In this document: one piece after another, positions 1-8,254 of the stretch
How the letters are laid out: each line of letters starts with the position of its first letter
How positions within the stretch are numbered: position 1 is the stretch's first letter
Assembly: GCA_030430675.1 (NCBI GenBank)
Contig: JAUIKU010000012.1
Span: 1-43,831 of the forward strand
From: Bacteroidia bacterium
Lineage (GTDB): Bacteria; Bacteroidota; Bacteroidia; Cytophagales; Cyclobacteriaceae
Length of the DNA stretch: 43,831 nucleotides
Direction: 5' to 3'
Notes under the pieces: generated by a model
What the model was told of the DNA's origin: nothing
Databases searched by the model: none
Seen by the model: only the letters and a program-made list of their open reading frames with translations
Translations under genes and position numbers: made by a program

Positions 1-1157
1 ACCTCCAGTGTTTTCATATAAAGTGCCTCAGCTTCCTTGAAGGAACCCGTTTTTCTGTTTAAGCTGGCAATGTTGTTCAGGGTATTGGCATAAAGTGGAT
101 GTTGGGTTCCAAATGTCTCCTCAAAAATGCTGAGGGCTTTTTCATAGTATGGTCTGGATTTCTCAAATTCCATTACTGCCACGTAGAAATCCCCTAAGTT
201 GTTTAATACGGTGGCATAATCGGGACTATGGTCACCCAAGGTTTTTTCAAATATCTTTTCCGCCTGACGATAATTGCTTTCGGCTTTTTCAAAGTTCCCC
301 ATCACCTGATACAGGCTGGCCAGGTTATTCAGTGCTTCAGCTACCTGCCGGTGCTGGTTTCCATAGATGTTACGGCGAAGGTTAACGGTTTGGGTGAGAT
401 AAACTTCAGCCAGAGTATATTGGCCCATGGATTGCATCAATACACCAAGTTCACCGGTGGCGTTGGCATAGGTTGGATGCAGCTGACCATAGGATTTCTC
501 ATAAATTCCAAGAGCCTCCTCAAAGTAAGCCTTGGATCGCTCATAATCGCCGGTTTTTCGGTATAGCCTACCCAGACTATAAAGGGAACTGGCGTAATTG
601 GGATGAAATGACCCAATGGCAAACTTGCGAATATTTATGGCATTCAGATAAAGTGCCTCTGCCTGAGTGTAGCGAGCCTGGGATTCGTAAAGTTGCCCCA
701 GGTGTTGTACGGAAGTGGCATAATCCGGATGCTGATCTCCCAGGGAAACTTTATAGTTCTCAATGGCTTCCAGATAAAGCGATTCCGCTTTTTCATATTC
801 ACCCAGATCCTGGTAGATTCCGGCCAGATTTACCAACGAAGCAGCATACTCAGAGCTGTTTATGCCCAGCAGGTCTTTCTTCAGTTCCACCAGATCCACG
901 AACAGGCTTTTTGCCTTGGAGTAGTCCCCGCTTTCCAGGTAAGCCAGTCCCAAATCGTTGAGCAGTACCATATAGTTCTTGCTGTTGGGGCTCATATCCC
1001 GGGCGGCTAATGGCAGCGCCTCTTCCAGCAATGAGACGCATTTGTTCCAGTCCTTGTTCCAGTAAATCTCCGTACTGTCGTACAGGGCTTTCCAGCTCTG
1101 GGCGGATACCGGATTAAATATGAGGGCAACCAAACAAAAAATTAAAAAAATCCTCAT
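1..1157 (-). CDS. Exported TPR (kinesin-light-chain type) protein, 3' truncated by window edge
   Basis: Reading leftward from an ATG at 1157, the frame stays open to base 1, giving about 385 residues without a stop. The N terminus (MRIFLIFCLVALIFNPVSAQ) is a signal peptide with a likely cut after SAQ, so the protein should be periplasmic or surface-located. The rest is a regular series of about 42-residue TPR units with repeated H-P-x-Y-A and L-x-x-L-Y motifs, as in TPR_12/kinesin-light-chain proteins. Such repeats bind partner proteins. In Bacteroidota this architecture often continues into a C-terminal CHAT peptidase domain, but that part lies outside the window, so the suggestion is only inference. 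The gene is separated by 193 bases from the DUF721 gene, which has the same orientation. Confidence 0.85.
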   Translation of the reverse strand, partial: MRIFLIFCLVALIFNPVSAQSWKALYDSTEIYWNKDWNKCVSLLEEALPLAARDMSPNSKNYMVLLNDLGLAYLESGDYSKAKSLFVDLVELKKDLLGINSSEYAASLVNLAGIYQDLGEYEKAESLYLEAIENYKVSLGDQHPDYATSVQHLGQLYESQARYTQAEALYLNAINIRKFAIGSFHPNYASSLYSLGRLYRKTGDYERSKAYFEEALGIYEKSYGQLHPTYANATGELGVLMQSMGQYTLAEVYLTQTVNLRRNIYGNQHRQVAEALNNLASLYQVMGNFEKAESNYRQAEKIFEKTLGDHSPDYATVLNNLGDFYVAVMEFEKSRPYYEKALSIFEETFGTQHPLYANTLNNIASLNRKTGSFKEAEALYMKTLE

Positions 1158-1350
1158 GCGATGCTAGCGTGAACAAAAAGTATGCCTTGACTTATCAAAC
1201 GATAAATAAATGACTATCGCTGCCAATTCGCAATGTGATTACCGGTTGAATATTACATACACCAGAAATCAACCCGGGTATATCAAAAACTACCCTGGCG
1301 GGTGTTATTTGCCTAATTTGTCTATAGTAAGGGGCACAGGGGTGGAGCCG
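1158..1350. other. 193-base intergenic stretch upstream of the TPR gene
   Basis: No convincing gene is present; the short open frames on the plus strand run into the DUF721 gene antisense. On the minus strand, upstream of the TPR gene, there are T-rich boxes resembling TAnnTTTG but with a three-base spacer, so a promoter is likely but I cannot place it confidently. I see no clear terminator hairpin after the DUF721 stop. Confidence 0.4.
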
Positions 1351-1665
1351 TTAAATAAAAACAACGTCATCCAGGAGTTTTTGACCGAATTCCTGCTCAA
1401 AAATGTCCAGGATCATACGTTTGGACATAGTCAGCTCATGCTTCAGGGGAGCTGAATTTAGCTCCACGAATAGCTTTCTGTCCTTGACGAAGACCCTCTT
1501 GGTGCGTTTGGCGATTGGAGCGCCCATCAGCCTTTCCCAGGAGGAGGTCAGCCGGGTTGCATCAAATTTTTGTTGGATCCTGTAAACATCCAGTAGTTCA
1601 TTCAATGACTCACCCACGGTGCTTAGGTTTGACTTTCTGGGGCGGTTGGTCTTTAATTTTGACAT
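1351..1665 (-). CDS. DUF721 (DciA-like) protein
   Basis: This 104-residue basic protein matches the DUF721 family. It has a lysine/arginine-rich N terminus followed by the typical W-x-x-[LV]-x-G core (SWERLMGAPIAKRTKRVFV) and a L-x-V-x-x-N-S/A-x-L-x-x-E-L segment (KLFVELNSAPLKHEL). DUF721 includes DciA, the replicative-helicase loader of many bacteria lacking DnaC, so a role in loading DnaB is plausible, but Bacteroidota members are divergent. The gene lies 41 bases downstream of recF on the same strand, a pairing common in this phylum and suggestive of a replication/repair operon. The ATG start leaves no overlap and gives the usual family length. Confidence 0.85.
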   Translation of the reverse strand: MSKLKTNRPRKSNLSTVGESLNELLDVYRIQQKFDATRLTSSWERLMGAPIAKRTKRVFVKDRKLFVELNSAPLKHELTMSKRMILDIFEQEFGQKLLDDVVFI

Positions 1666-1706
1666 CGGCTTAAAGCTAAAGAAAAAAAAGCTTGGTCCAA
1701 AGAGAA

Positions 1707-2831
1707 TTAATCCCGGGAAATACTGTTTTCAACCAATGTTGCCTCACCGTTTGACACCATAAACTTCCTGATATCTGAAGATACCTGCTTCAAAATAACC
1801 GCAGTTCTCTCCGCACGGGCATCGGTGATAAATATTTGGCCGAAATGGTGACTTGATACCATCTCAATCAACCTGGTAATACGATGATCATCCAGTTTAT
1901 CCAATATATCATCCAGCAGCAGGATAGGCTTAAATTGTTTATGGATTTCAACTAAATCGAACTGGGCCAGTTTCATGGCGATTACAAAAGATTTTTGTTG
2001 TCCTTGCGATCCGAACTTACGAATACTTCGCTTGCCTATGGTACATTTTAAATCATCCCGGTGGACCCCCATTCCGGTTCGCTGGAGGGTTACATCCCTC
2101 TGGTGATTTGCTAAGAAACTTTGTTTGAACTGTTCTGATATCACCTCAGACTGGTAGCTGATGGCTACCTCGTCCTGGTCGTCTGAGATGGTTTTATAAT
2201 GCTTTTGAAATACCGGTGCAAATTGCTCAACAAATTCGTTTCGACGCCTGGATATTGTACTCATTAAGGCCAGCATGGGTTCATCATATGATGCAATGAG
2301 CTCCGCATCGAATCGCTGTCGCGTGGCAAAGTCTTTCAGCAATTGATTACGCTGATTGAGCAGCCGCTGATATCTGAGCAGGTTGTTCAAATAGGAGTGA
2401 TCGATCTGCGAGATGATGCTGTCCATAAATTTTCTGCGCACGGCGCTACCTTCCCTCAGGATATCGGTATCGTAGGGGGTAATCAATACCACCGGGAACA
2501 AGCCCACGTGGTCACTTAACCTGGTGTAGACCTTCTGATCCTTTTTTACAATTTTTTTGGCGCCAGTTTTACAACTGCACTGTACCTTAGTCCTGGAACC
2601 CCCTTGATTGAATACTCCCCGGACCGAAAAATAGTCACAGTTGTGCTGAATATTTTGCTGATCGATGGTATTGAAAGCGCTCTTAGTAAGCGACAGGTAG
2701 TGAATAGCGTCCAGCAAATTGGTTTTACCACTTCCATTGGGACCCAGGATGCAGTTAATGTCCGCAGAAAATTCCAGCTTGTTTTCTGTATAGTTTTTGA
2801 AACAGCTCAAACTGATATTTTCCAGGTACAT
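1707..2831 (-). CDS. recF: DNA replication and repair protein RecF
   Basis: The 374-residue product is a full-length RecF, the SMC-like ATPase that with RecO and RecR loads RecA onto gapped DNA. Walker A is GPNGSGKTN at residues 30-38. The ABC signature region is FGSQGQQKSFVIAMKLAQ near residues 272-289, and the Walker B region is ILLLDDILDKLDDHR near 303-317. The N-terminal MYLENISLSCFKNY and the first beta-strand are typical. It is transcribed away from pdhA across a gap of 80 bases and toward the DUF721 gene. There is no dnaA, dnaN or gyrB next to it, unlike the classic arrangement near oriC. Confidence 0.97.
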   Translation of the reverse strand: MYLENISLSCFKNYTENKLEFSADINCILGPNGSGKTNLLDAIHYLSLTKSAFNTIDQQNIQHNCDYFSVRGVFNQGGSRTKVQCSCKTGAKKIVKKDQKVYTRLSDHVGLFPVVLITPYDTDILREGSAVRRKFMDSIISQIDHSYLNNLLRYQRLLNQRNQLLKDFATRQRFDAELIASYDEPMLALMSTISRRRNEFVEQFAPVFQKHYKTISDDQDEVAISYQSEVISEQFKQSFLANHQRDVTLQRTGMGVHRDDLKCTIGKRSIRKFGSQGQQKSFVIAMKLAQFDLVEIHKQFKPILLLDDILDKLDDHRITRLIEMVSSHHFGQIFITDARAERTAVILKQVSSDIRKFMVSNGEATLVENSISRD

Positions 2832-2872
2832 TAATTTCCTAGTTGGTGGTTTTTTAACTAATTTGCGGGTCT

Positions 2873-2888
2873 TTCAGAAAAATCTGAA
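2873..2888. promoter_or_regulatory. Short inverted repeat between recF and pdhA
   Basis: TTCAGA-AAAA-TCTGAA is a perfect 6-base inverted repeat with an A4 centre, lying 24 bases before the pdhA start and in the divergent recF-pdhA spacer. It could be an operator for a dimeric regulator or a small 5'-leader hairpin. No known regulator site is recognised, and a chance origin is possible because the arms are short. Confidence 0.3.
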
Positions 2889-2911
2889 TCCAATTTGATA
2901 ACCACCTGGGT

Positions 2912-3943
2912 ATGGCGACTACAAAGGCAAAATCTACAGCAAAGGTAAATTCCAAGGCCAACTTTTCAAAGGACACCTATCTTCATTGGTATGAGAGTAT
3001 GCTGCTGATGCGCAGGTTCGAGGAGAAGGCCGGTCAGTTGTACGGACAACAGAAGATCAAGGGATTCTGTCATTTGTATATCGGACAGGAGGCTTGTGTG
3101 GCGGGAGCTGTTTCCGCTTTGCAAAAAGACGACAAATATATCACCGCTTACCGGGACCACGCTCACCCCATAGGCTTGGGCACCGATCCGAAATATATTA
3201 TGGCGGAGTTGTTCGCAAAAGCCACCGGGATCTCCAAAGGAAAAGGGGGTTCCATGCATATATTTGACAGGGAACACAATTTTTTCGGAGGACATGGTAT
3301 TGTAGGTGGTCAGATTCCTCTGGGCATTGGTATTGCTTTTGCGGAAAAATATCAGAAGACCAACAATTTGTGCGTCACCTATATGGGCGACGGTGCAGTA
3401 AGACAGGGGGCATTTCACGAATCATTGAATCTGGCCATGGTATATAAATTGCCCGTCATCCTGGTAATAGAAAACAATGGCTATGCCATGGGTACTTCAG
3501 TGGCCAGAACCTCAAATGTGACTGACCTGTATACCCTGGGGGAAGCCTACGATATACCTTCAGCCCCGGTGGACGCAATGAAAGTGGAAGAGGTGCACAA
3601 TGCCGTGGCAGAAGCCGCTGAGCGGGCAAGGGCAGGTGAAGGGCCTACTTTACTGGAGTTTCGTACCTATCGGTACAAGGGACATTCCATGTCGGATCCG
3701 GCGAAATATCGTACCAAAGAGGAGGTGGCGGAATACAAATCCCAGGACCCCATTGAACAGGTAAAGAAGACCATATTGTCTAAGAAATATGCCACTGAAA
3801 AACAGATCGAAGAAATCGACAAGCAAATAAAAAAGCAAGTAGCTGAGGCTGTGGATTTTGCCGATGAATCTCCTTTCCCTGATCCTTCGGAGGCTTTTAA
3901 GGATGTCTATGTACAGACCGACTATCCCTTCATCAAGGAATAA
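2912..3943 (+). CDS. pdhA: Pyruvate dehydrogenase E1 component, alpha subunit
   Basis: The 343-residue product is a ThDP-dependent E1 alpha subunit, which with E1 beta decarboxylates pyruvate and passes the acetyl group to the lipoyl E2. The ThDP/Mg motif runs from GDGAVRQGAFHESLN to VIENN, and the phosphorylation-loop equivalent YRYKGHSMSDP is present. The substrate-side segment FCHLYIGQEA is also intact. A lysine/threonine-rich N-terminal tail of about 18 residues precedes the domain. No E1 beta or E2 gene lies nearby, so the complex must be completed from elsewhere; branched-chain 2-oxoacid specificity is possible but the sequence looks more like PdhA. ATG start, no strong ribosome binding site. 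Confidence 0.93.
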   Translation: MATTKAKSTAKVNSKANFSKDTYLHWYESMLLMRRFEEKAGQLYGQQKIKGFCHLYIGQEACVAGAVSALQKDDKYITAYRDHAHPIGLGTDPKYIMAELFAKATGISKGKGGSMHIFDREHNFFGGHGIVGGQIPLGIGIAFAEKYQKTNNLCVTYMGDGAVRQGAFHESLNLAMVYKLPVILVIENNGYAMGTSVARTSNVTDLYTLGEAYDIPSAPVDAMKVEEVHNAVAEAAERARAGEGPTLLEFRTYRYKGHSMSDPAKYRTKEEVAEYKSQDPIEQVKKTILSKKYATEKQIEEIDKQIKKQVAEAVDFADESPFPDPSEAFKDVYVQTDYPFIKE

Positions 3944-3951
3944 ATCCTTCA

Positions 3952-3985
3952 TTGGTTTTAAATCAAATAAAAACTATTAAATTTG
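3952..3985 (+). promoter_or_regulatory. Putative Bacteroidota sigma-A promoter for the TPR-ribH-lysC genes
   Basis: A TAAATTTG box at 3978-3985 matches the TAnnTTTG -7 element exactly. A TTGG at 3952-3955 could serve as the -33 element with a spacer of 22 bases, slightly longer than usual. Transcription would begin about 13 bases before the ATG at 4005. Confidence 0.45.
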
Positions 3986-4004
3986 CAACCCAAAATTTTA
4001 GATA

Positions 4005-4736
4005 ATGGCGAGCAGGAGATATAAGGTTAAGAAATCTGCGCAGGTTGCTGAAAAGGAGGAGGTTAAAGATTTTATTGAAAAGCCTGAGGTACTGGTTGAA
4101 CAGTTTTCCCGGACTGAGGCATTCTTCAATAAACACAAGTCGCTGGTATATGGCGTATTAGGGGTTATAATATTGGTGGCCGGAGGAGTTCTGGGTTACC
4201 GGTATTATGTATCCAGCCAAAACGACATCGCTCAACGAGAAATGTTTCAGGCGGTATTCTATTTTGAACAGGACAGCCTGTCCCAGGCCCTGAACGGTGA
4301 TGGACTGAACTTCGGGCTGTTGGACATAATTGAAGATTACGGATCTACCAAAGCGGGAAATCTGGCCAGGTTTTATGCCGGGACCTCCTACTTGAAGTTG
4401 GGAGAATATCAAAATGCAGTGGACCAGCTCAAGGCATTCAGCAGTTCCGACCTTTTGGTCCAGTCCAGGGCTTACGCCCTGATCGGAGATGCCTACATGG
4501 AGTTAGGTAACTATGCCGATGCCGCGGATTATTATGACAGGGCTTCCAACCACAGACCCAACGAAACCATCACTTCTCAATACCTGATGAAAGCAGCACT
4601 GGCTTATGAAAAACAATCCGATTTTCAACAGGCCATTGCGCGATACGACCAAATACTGGCCGATCACTACGGCTCCGCAGATTATCAAGATGCAAAAAAA
4701 TATAAAGCGAGATTAGAAGCACTGGCCTCCCCATGA
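4005..4736 (+). CDS. Membrane-anchored TPR protein (YfgM-like)
   Basis: This 243-residue protein has a basic cytoplasmic N terminus of about 47 residues, one transmembrane helix (near 48-67, LVYGVLGVIILVAGGVLGYR) and a C-terminal region of TPR units facing the periplasm. The motifs ARFYAGTSYLKLGEYQNAVD, AYALIGDAYMELGNYADAAD and AYEKQSDFQQAIARYDQIL mark at least three repeats. The topology resembles YfgM, a chaperone-network partner at the Sec translocon, but orthology is not established. In many Bacteroidota a gene of this kind sits between recF and ribH, as here. A strong hairpin terminator separates it from ribH. Confidence 0.8.
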   Translation: MASRRYKVKKSAQVAEKEEVKDFIEKPEVLVEQFSRTEAFFNKHKSLVYGVLGVIILVAGGVLGYRYYVSSQNDIAQREMFQAVFYFEQDSLSQALNGDGLNFGLLDIIEDYGSTKAGNLARFYAGTSYLKLGEYQNAVDQLKAFSSSDLLVQSRAYALIGDAYMELGNYADAADYYDRASNHRPNETITSQYLMKAALAYEKQSDFQQAIARYDQILADHYGSADYQDAKKYKARLEALASP

Positions 4737-4760
4737 TATTTGTAAAATGAAAAATGAATT

Positions 4761-4795
4761 AAAGGGACAAGGCCAGACGGTTTGGTCCCTTTTTT
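4761..4795 (+). terminator. Rho-independent terminator after the TPR gene
   Basis: AAAGGGAC (4761-4768) pairs perfectly with GTCCCTTT (4785-4792) across a 16-base loop, and the 3' arm runs into a stretch of T residues. It lies 24 bases after the TPR stop and 9 bases before the ribH start, so ribH is probably reached by read-through or a weak promoter inside the terminator region. Confidence 0.75.
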
Positions 4796-4804
4796 AGTAC
4801 TAAT

Positions 4805-5287
4805 ATGGCAACCTCAAGTAAAAACCTAAGCACTTATTCAGCGGTTAATCTAACCGGCACCGGGTCCAGCAGATTCGGGGTGGTAGTATCGGAGTGGAAC
4901 AACACCATAACAGAGTCACTTTATGAAGGGGCTCGCCAGACCTTGTTGGATCACGGCGCTCAAAAAGAAAATATTGAATACTATCAGGTACCGGGAAGTT
5001 TTGAATTAAGTCTGGGGGCGCAAAGACTGGCACAAAGAAAGGATATTGATGCCGTAATATGCCTGGGTTGTGTGATCCAGGGAGAGACCAGGCATTTTGA
5101 ATTCATCTGTAATGCGGTGGCAGCTGGCCTCACCGAAGTATCGCTAAAGTATAACAAGCCGGTAGTATTTGGTGTACTCACTACGGATACTTATCAGCAG
5201 GCACTTGATCGTGCCGGCGGCAAACATGGCAATAAAGGAGACGAAGCAGCCATTACAGCTATTAAAATGTTATACGATGGAGAATAA
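4805..5287 (+). CDS. ribH: 6,7-dimethyl-8-ribityllumazine synthase
   Basis: The 160-residue protein is a complete lumazine synthase, which condenses 5-amino-6-ribitylamino-uracil with 3,4-dihydroxybutanone phosphate in riboflavin synthesis. Recognisable parts are SEWNNTITESLYEGA near residues 29-43 (substrate-binding W-N), the loop YYQVPGSFELSLGAQ and the conserved GCVIQGETRHFEFICNAVA near 89-107 with the catalytic histidine. The stop codon overlaps the start of lysC by 11 bases. No other rib gene is nearby. Confidence 0.97.
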   Translation: MATSSKNLSTYSAVNLTGTGSSRFGVVVSEWNNTITESLYEGARQTLLDHGAQKENIEYYQVPGSFELSLGAQRLAQRKDIDAVICLGCVIQGETRHFEFICNAVAAGLTEVSLKYNKPVVFGVLTTDTYQQALDRAGGKHGNKGDEAAITAIKMLYDGE

Positions 5288-6629
5288 AGTAAGAGTCTTA
5301 AAGTTTGGTGGAACGTCAGTAGGGGCTCCTGACCGCATGCGCCAGGTGGCCAGGTTGATCCTGGCAGACCAGGCGCCTAAAATAGTTGTTCTTTCCGCAT
5401 TGTCGGGAACTACCAACAGCCTGGTGTCCATTGGTGAAAGTTGGAAGGTGATGAAATTGTCGGAAGTGGAGCAACAAATCGAAACGCTCTACGACCACTA
5501 TCTGAATTTCATCAATGAATTGCTTTCACAACAGCGCCAGGCAGGGAAAGAGGTAGTGGACAGTCATTTTGACCAAATCCGTAAACTTACTGCAGTATCA
5601 TACAATCGGTCCAGTAATCGCGAGCTACTGGCCCAGGGTGAGCTAATGTCCACCAGGCTTTTTGTCTTATACCTGAAAGAGATCTCGCAAGAAGCAATAT
5701 TGATTCCCGCCCTGGAAGTGGTCTCTACCGATGAAAACGGGGAACCCGATATAAGTTTGATCTCCGAGCGGCTAGGAGACATACTTCAGGCTAATTCAGA
5801 TCATGGGTTGTTTGTCACCCAGGGATACATTTGCCGCAATCACGTGGGGGAAATTGATAACCTGAAACGAGGAGGCAGCGACTATACCGCCTCTTTGCTG
5901 GGGGCTGCCACAAATGCCTCTGCCATTGAAATATGGACCGATATTGACGGAATGCACAATAACGATCCCAGGATCGTTCCCGACACCTATCCATTGCACA
6001 CCCTTTCATTCGATGAGGCGGCGGAGCTGGCCTATTTTGGCGCCAAGATACTGCACCCCAATACCATTTGGCCTGCACAGAAATACAATATACCGGTTAA
6101 GCTGCTGAACACCATGGCCCCGCAGGCCAAAGGAACCATTATCAGCAGCGCTAAAACGCCGGGATCTATAAAAGCAATCGCCGCGAAAGACGGGATTACT
6201 GCCATTAAGATAAAATCCAGCCGGATGTTGCTGGCCTATGGTTTTATGAGAAAGGTTTTTGAAATATTCGAGCATTTCAAGGTACCTATTGACATGATCA
6301 CTACTTCTGAAGTGGCGGTATCATTGACCATCGATGATGACGAAAACCTTAAAGCACTAGTTGCCGCACTTGAGCAATATGGGGAAGTGGCGGTTGATCC
6401 TGACATGACCATTGTTTGTATTGTGGGAGACTTGATATCCGAAGAAATAGGATTGGTAAAAAAAGTGCTGCGAAGTATCGGTGATCAGCCGGTGAGAATG
6501 ATTTCATTCGGAGGTAGTCGCAACAACATAAGCATTTTGATCCCCACCCGCTCCAAAAAGGAGGTCTTGTTATCTCTGAATCAGGGACTGTTCCTGCCCA
6601 GGGAACAACCGGTGGATAAATCGCAGTGA
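5277..6629 (+). CDS. lysC: Aspartate kinase (monofunctional)
   Basis: From the ATG at 5277 the product has 450 residues and begins MENKVRVLKFGGTSVG, the kinase signature, so the longer open frame starting at 5169 is rejected. The amino-acid-kinase domain occupies roughly residues 5-290, with the GGSDYTASLLGAA and EIWTDIDGMHNNDPR motifs. A pair of ACT domains follows (about 300-450), expected to give feedback inhibition by lysine or threonine. The enzyme makes aspartyl phosphate for lysine, threonine, methionine and diaminopimelate synthesis. The start overlaps the ribH 3' end by 11 bases, so translational coupling is likely. There is no fused homoserine dehydrogenase. Confidence 0.95.
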   Translation: MENKVRVLKFGGTSVGAPDRMRQVARLILADQAPKIVVLSALSGTTNSLVSIGESWKVMKLSEVEQQIETLYDHYLNFINELLSQQRQAGKEVVDSHFDQIRKLTAVSYNRSSNRELLAQGELMSTRLFVLYLKEISQEAILIPALEVVSTDENGEPDISLISERLGDILQANSDHGLFVTQGYICRNHVGEIDNLKRGGSDYTASLLGAATNASAIEIWTDIDGMHNNDPRIVPDTYPLHTLSFDEAAELAYFGAKILHPNTIWPAQKYNIPVKLLNTMAPQAKGTIISSAKTPGSIKAIAAKDGITAIKIKSSRMLLAYGFMRKVFEIFEHFKVPIDMITTSEVAVSLTIDDDENLKALVAALEQYGEVAVDPDMTIVCIVGDLISEEIGLVKKVLRSIGDQPVRMISFGGSRNNISILIPTRSKKEVLLSLNQGLFLPREQPVDKSQ

Positions 6630-6741
6630 AATAAGTCTTTCAAATAATTATTTCAGATTCCCAAGTTAGTTCTATATATTGACTGCCCCGGATAAAATCT
6701 GCTATCAGGGAATCCAATATTGAACAACTGAAAAACATCCG

Positions 6742-8094
6742 ATGGCAACCATAATTATCGCAATTTTTATCGTTGGATATTTATCCATTACCCTGGAGCA
6801 TCCCCTGAAATTGGACAAGACAGTACCAGCTCTGATAATGGCATCCCTAATGTGGGCCGTACTGGCCATTGCGTTTCATGGAGGAAGCATAACCATAATT
6901 GATACGCACGATCACATTTTTGATGCCTCAGCAGGATACACGGAAGAAGTAGAGGAGGGGTTTGTTAATACGCTGTTACATCATTTGGGTAAGACCGCTG
7001 AAATATTGGTATTCCTGATTGGTGCCATGACCATAGTGGAAATCATTGACCTGCACAAAGGGTTTCAAATACTCAAGGATTATGTAAATACCAGAAACAA
7101 GAAGAAATTATTATGGATTGTGGGAGTTTTGGCATTTATACTTTCAGCCATCATCGACAATCTAACCGCCACTATTGTATTGATTACCCTGCTGCGGAAA
7201 TTAATACCCAATAAACAATCAAGGCTCTGGTTTGCGGCCATGATTGTAATTGCAGCCAATGCCGGGGGGGCATGGTCACCTATCGGCGATGTTACTACCA
7301 CCATGTTGTGGATTGGTAAAAAGGTGTCGACCGGAGGGTTGATCTCGAAGCTGGTAGTGCCCTCTATTATTTGTTTCGTGGTACCGACTTTGATCGTAAG
7401 CTATATGACCCCCTTCCGGGGAGAGATTGATGCCGACTCCGATGAAGAGCAGGACAATACCCGGTTGTTAAGCAGTAAGGCCATGTTGTATTTGGGTTTG
7501 GGAGCTATCGTATCGGTACCGGTATTTAAAACTGTTACCCATCTGCCACCGTATTTGGGAATGATGCTGGCCCTGGGTGTGGTGTGGCTGGTTTCGGAAT
7601 ATATTGTACCCGAGAAGAATTTTACTCCCAACAGGCGAGATCATTACCGGACCCATCATGCACTGGCCCGTATAGAAATGTCCAGTATACTTTTCTTTTT
7701 GGGAATTCTGATGGCCGTGGGGGCGCTGGAGTCGTTGGTGGTTGCCGGCAGTGAGGTGGGCAGTCTGAGATATGTGGCAGAGGGGCTAGACGCAGCCATA
7801 CCCAATCAGAACCTGGTAATTATGATGCTGGGAGTGGCTTCGGCCATAATTGACAACGTACCGCTGGTTGCGGCATCCATGGGAATGTATAACTTCCCCA
7901 TGGACGATTATCTATGGCACTTTATCGCTTATGCGGCAGGTACGGGAGGCAGTATGTTGATTATCGGAAGCGCTGCAGGTGTGGCCGCCATGGGAATGGA
8001 GCGCATCGATTTTATATGGTACCTGCGAAAAGTAAGCTGGTTGGCGGCATTGGGATTTGTAGCGGGATCGGTAGTGTACATTGCCATGCATTAA
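6742..8094 (+). CDS. nhaD: Na+/H+ antiporter, NhaD family
   Basis: The 450-residue protein has about 12 hydrophobic segments and matches the NhaD branch of the ion-transporter superfamily. Typical stretches are SAIIDNLTATIVLITLLRK near 134-152, ANAGGAWSPIGDVTTTMLWI near 172-191 and a second inverted-repeat copy SAIIDNVPLVAASMGMY near 364-380. The repeated SAIIDN motif carries the polar charged residues expected in the ion path. It exchanges cytoplasmic Na+ (or Li+) for protons, consistent with a marine or saline habitat. The 112 bases upstream contain an AAATAATTATTT palindrome (6642-6653) and no exact -7 box. Confidence 0.93.
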   Translation: MATIIIAIFIVGYLSITLEHPLKLDKTVPALIMASLMWAVLAIAFHGGSITIIDTHDHIFDASAGYTEEVEEGFVNTLLHHLGKTAEILVFLIGAMTIVEIIDLHKGFQILKDYVNTRNKKKLLWIVGVLAFILSAIIDNLTATIVLITLLRKLIPNKQSRLWFAAMIVIAANAGGAWSPIGDVTTTMLWIGKKVSTGGLISKLVVPSIICFVVPTLIVSYMTPFRGEIDADSDEEQDNTRLLSSKAMLYLGLGAIVSVPVFKTVTHLPPYLGMMLALGVVWLVSEYIVPEKNFTPNRRDHYRTHHALARIEMSSILFFLGILMAVGALESLVVAGSEVGSLRYVAEGLDAAIPNQNLVIMMLGVASAIIDNVPLVAASMGMYNFPMDDYLWHFIAYAAGTGGSMLIIGSAAGVAAMGMERIDFIWYLRKVSWLAALGFVAGSVVYIAMH

Positions 8095-8169
8095 AGGTCA
8101 AATCTCAAACAAGAGATCGGCACATCTCATTCTTAACAACATTTTTCAGGGTAAAGGTTTGACTAGGCC

Positions 8170-8186
8170 AACACCAATCTGGTGTT
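8170..8186. promoter_or_regulatory. Inverted repeat upstream of coaX
   Basis: AACACCA-ATC-TGGTGTT is a perfect 7-base inverted repeat with a 3-base centre between nhaD and coaX, followed by A residues rather than T residues. It is therefore not a plus-strand terminator. It may be an operator or a leader hairpin of the coaX transcript; its function is unknown. Confidence 0.3.
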
Positions 8187-8254
8187 AAAAAAGGTTAATT
8201 GCTGGGAATAATTGGGTGGTTTTACCTCCTTTGCAGTGGCTCAAACCGAATCAA

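Noticed and set aside
149-961. Plus-strand frames (149-385, 228-566, 473-961)
   Set aside because: They run antisense to the TPR protein gene, have no family resemblance and are explained by its repeated codon pattern.
2966-3418. 150-residue minus-strand frame inside pdhA
   Set aside because: Shadow of pdhA, whose ThDP motifs are unmistakable.
6642-6653. AAATAATTATTT palindrome as a terminator or operator
   Set aside because: Pure AT and short; not enough to claim a function beyond noting it in the nhaD entry.
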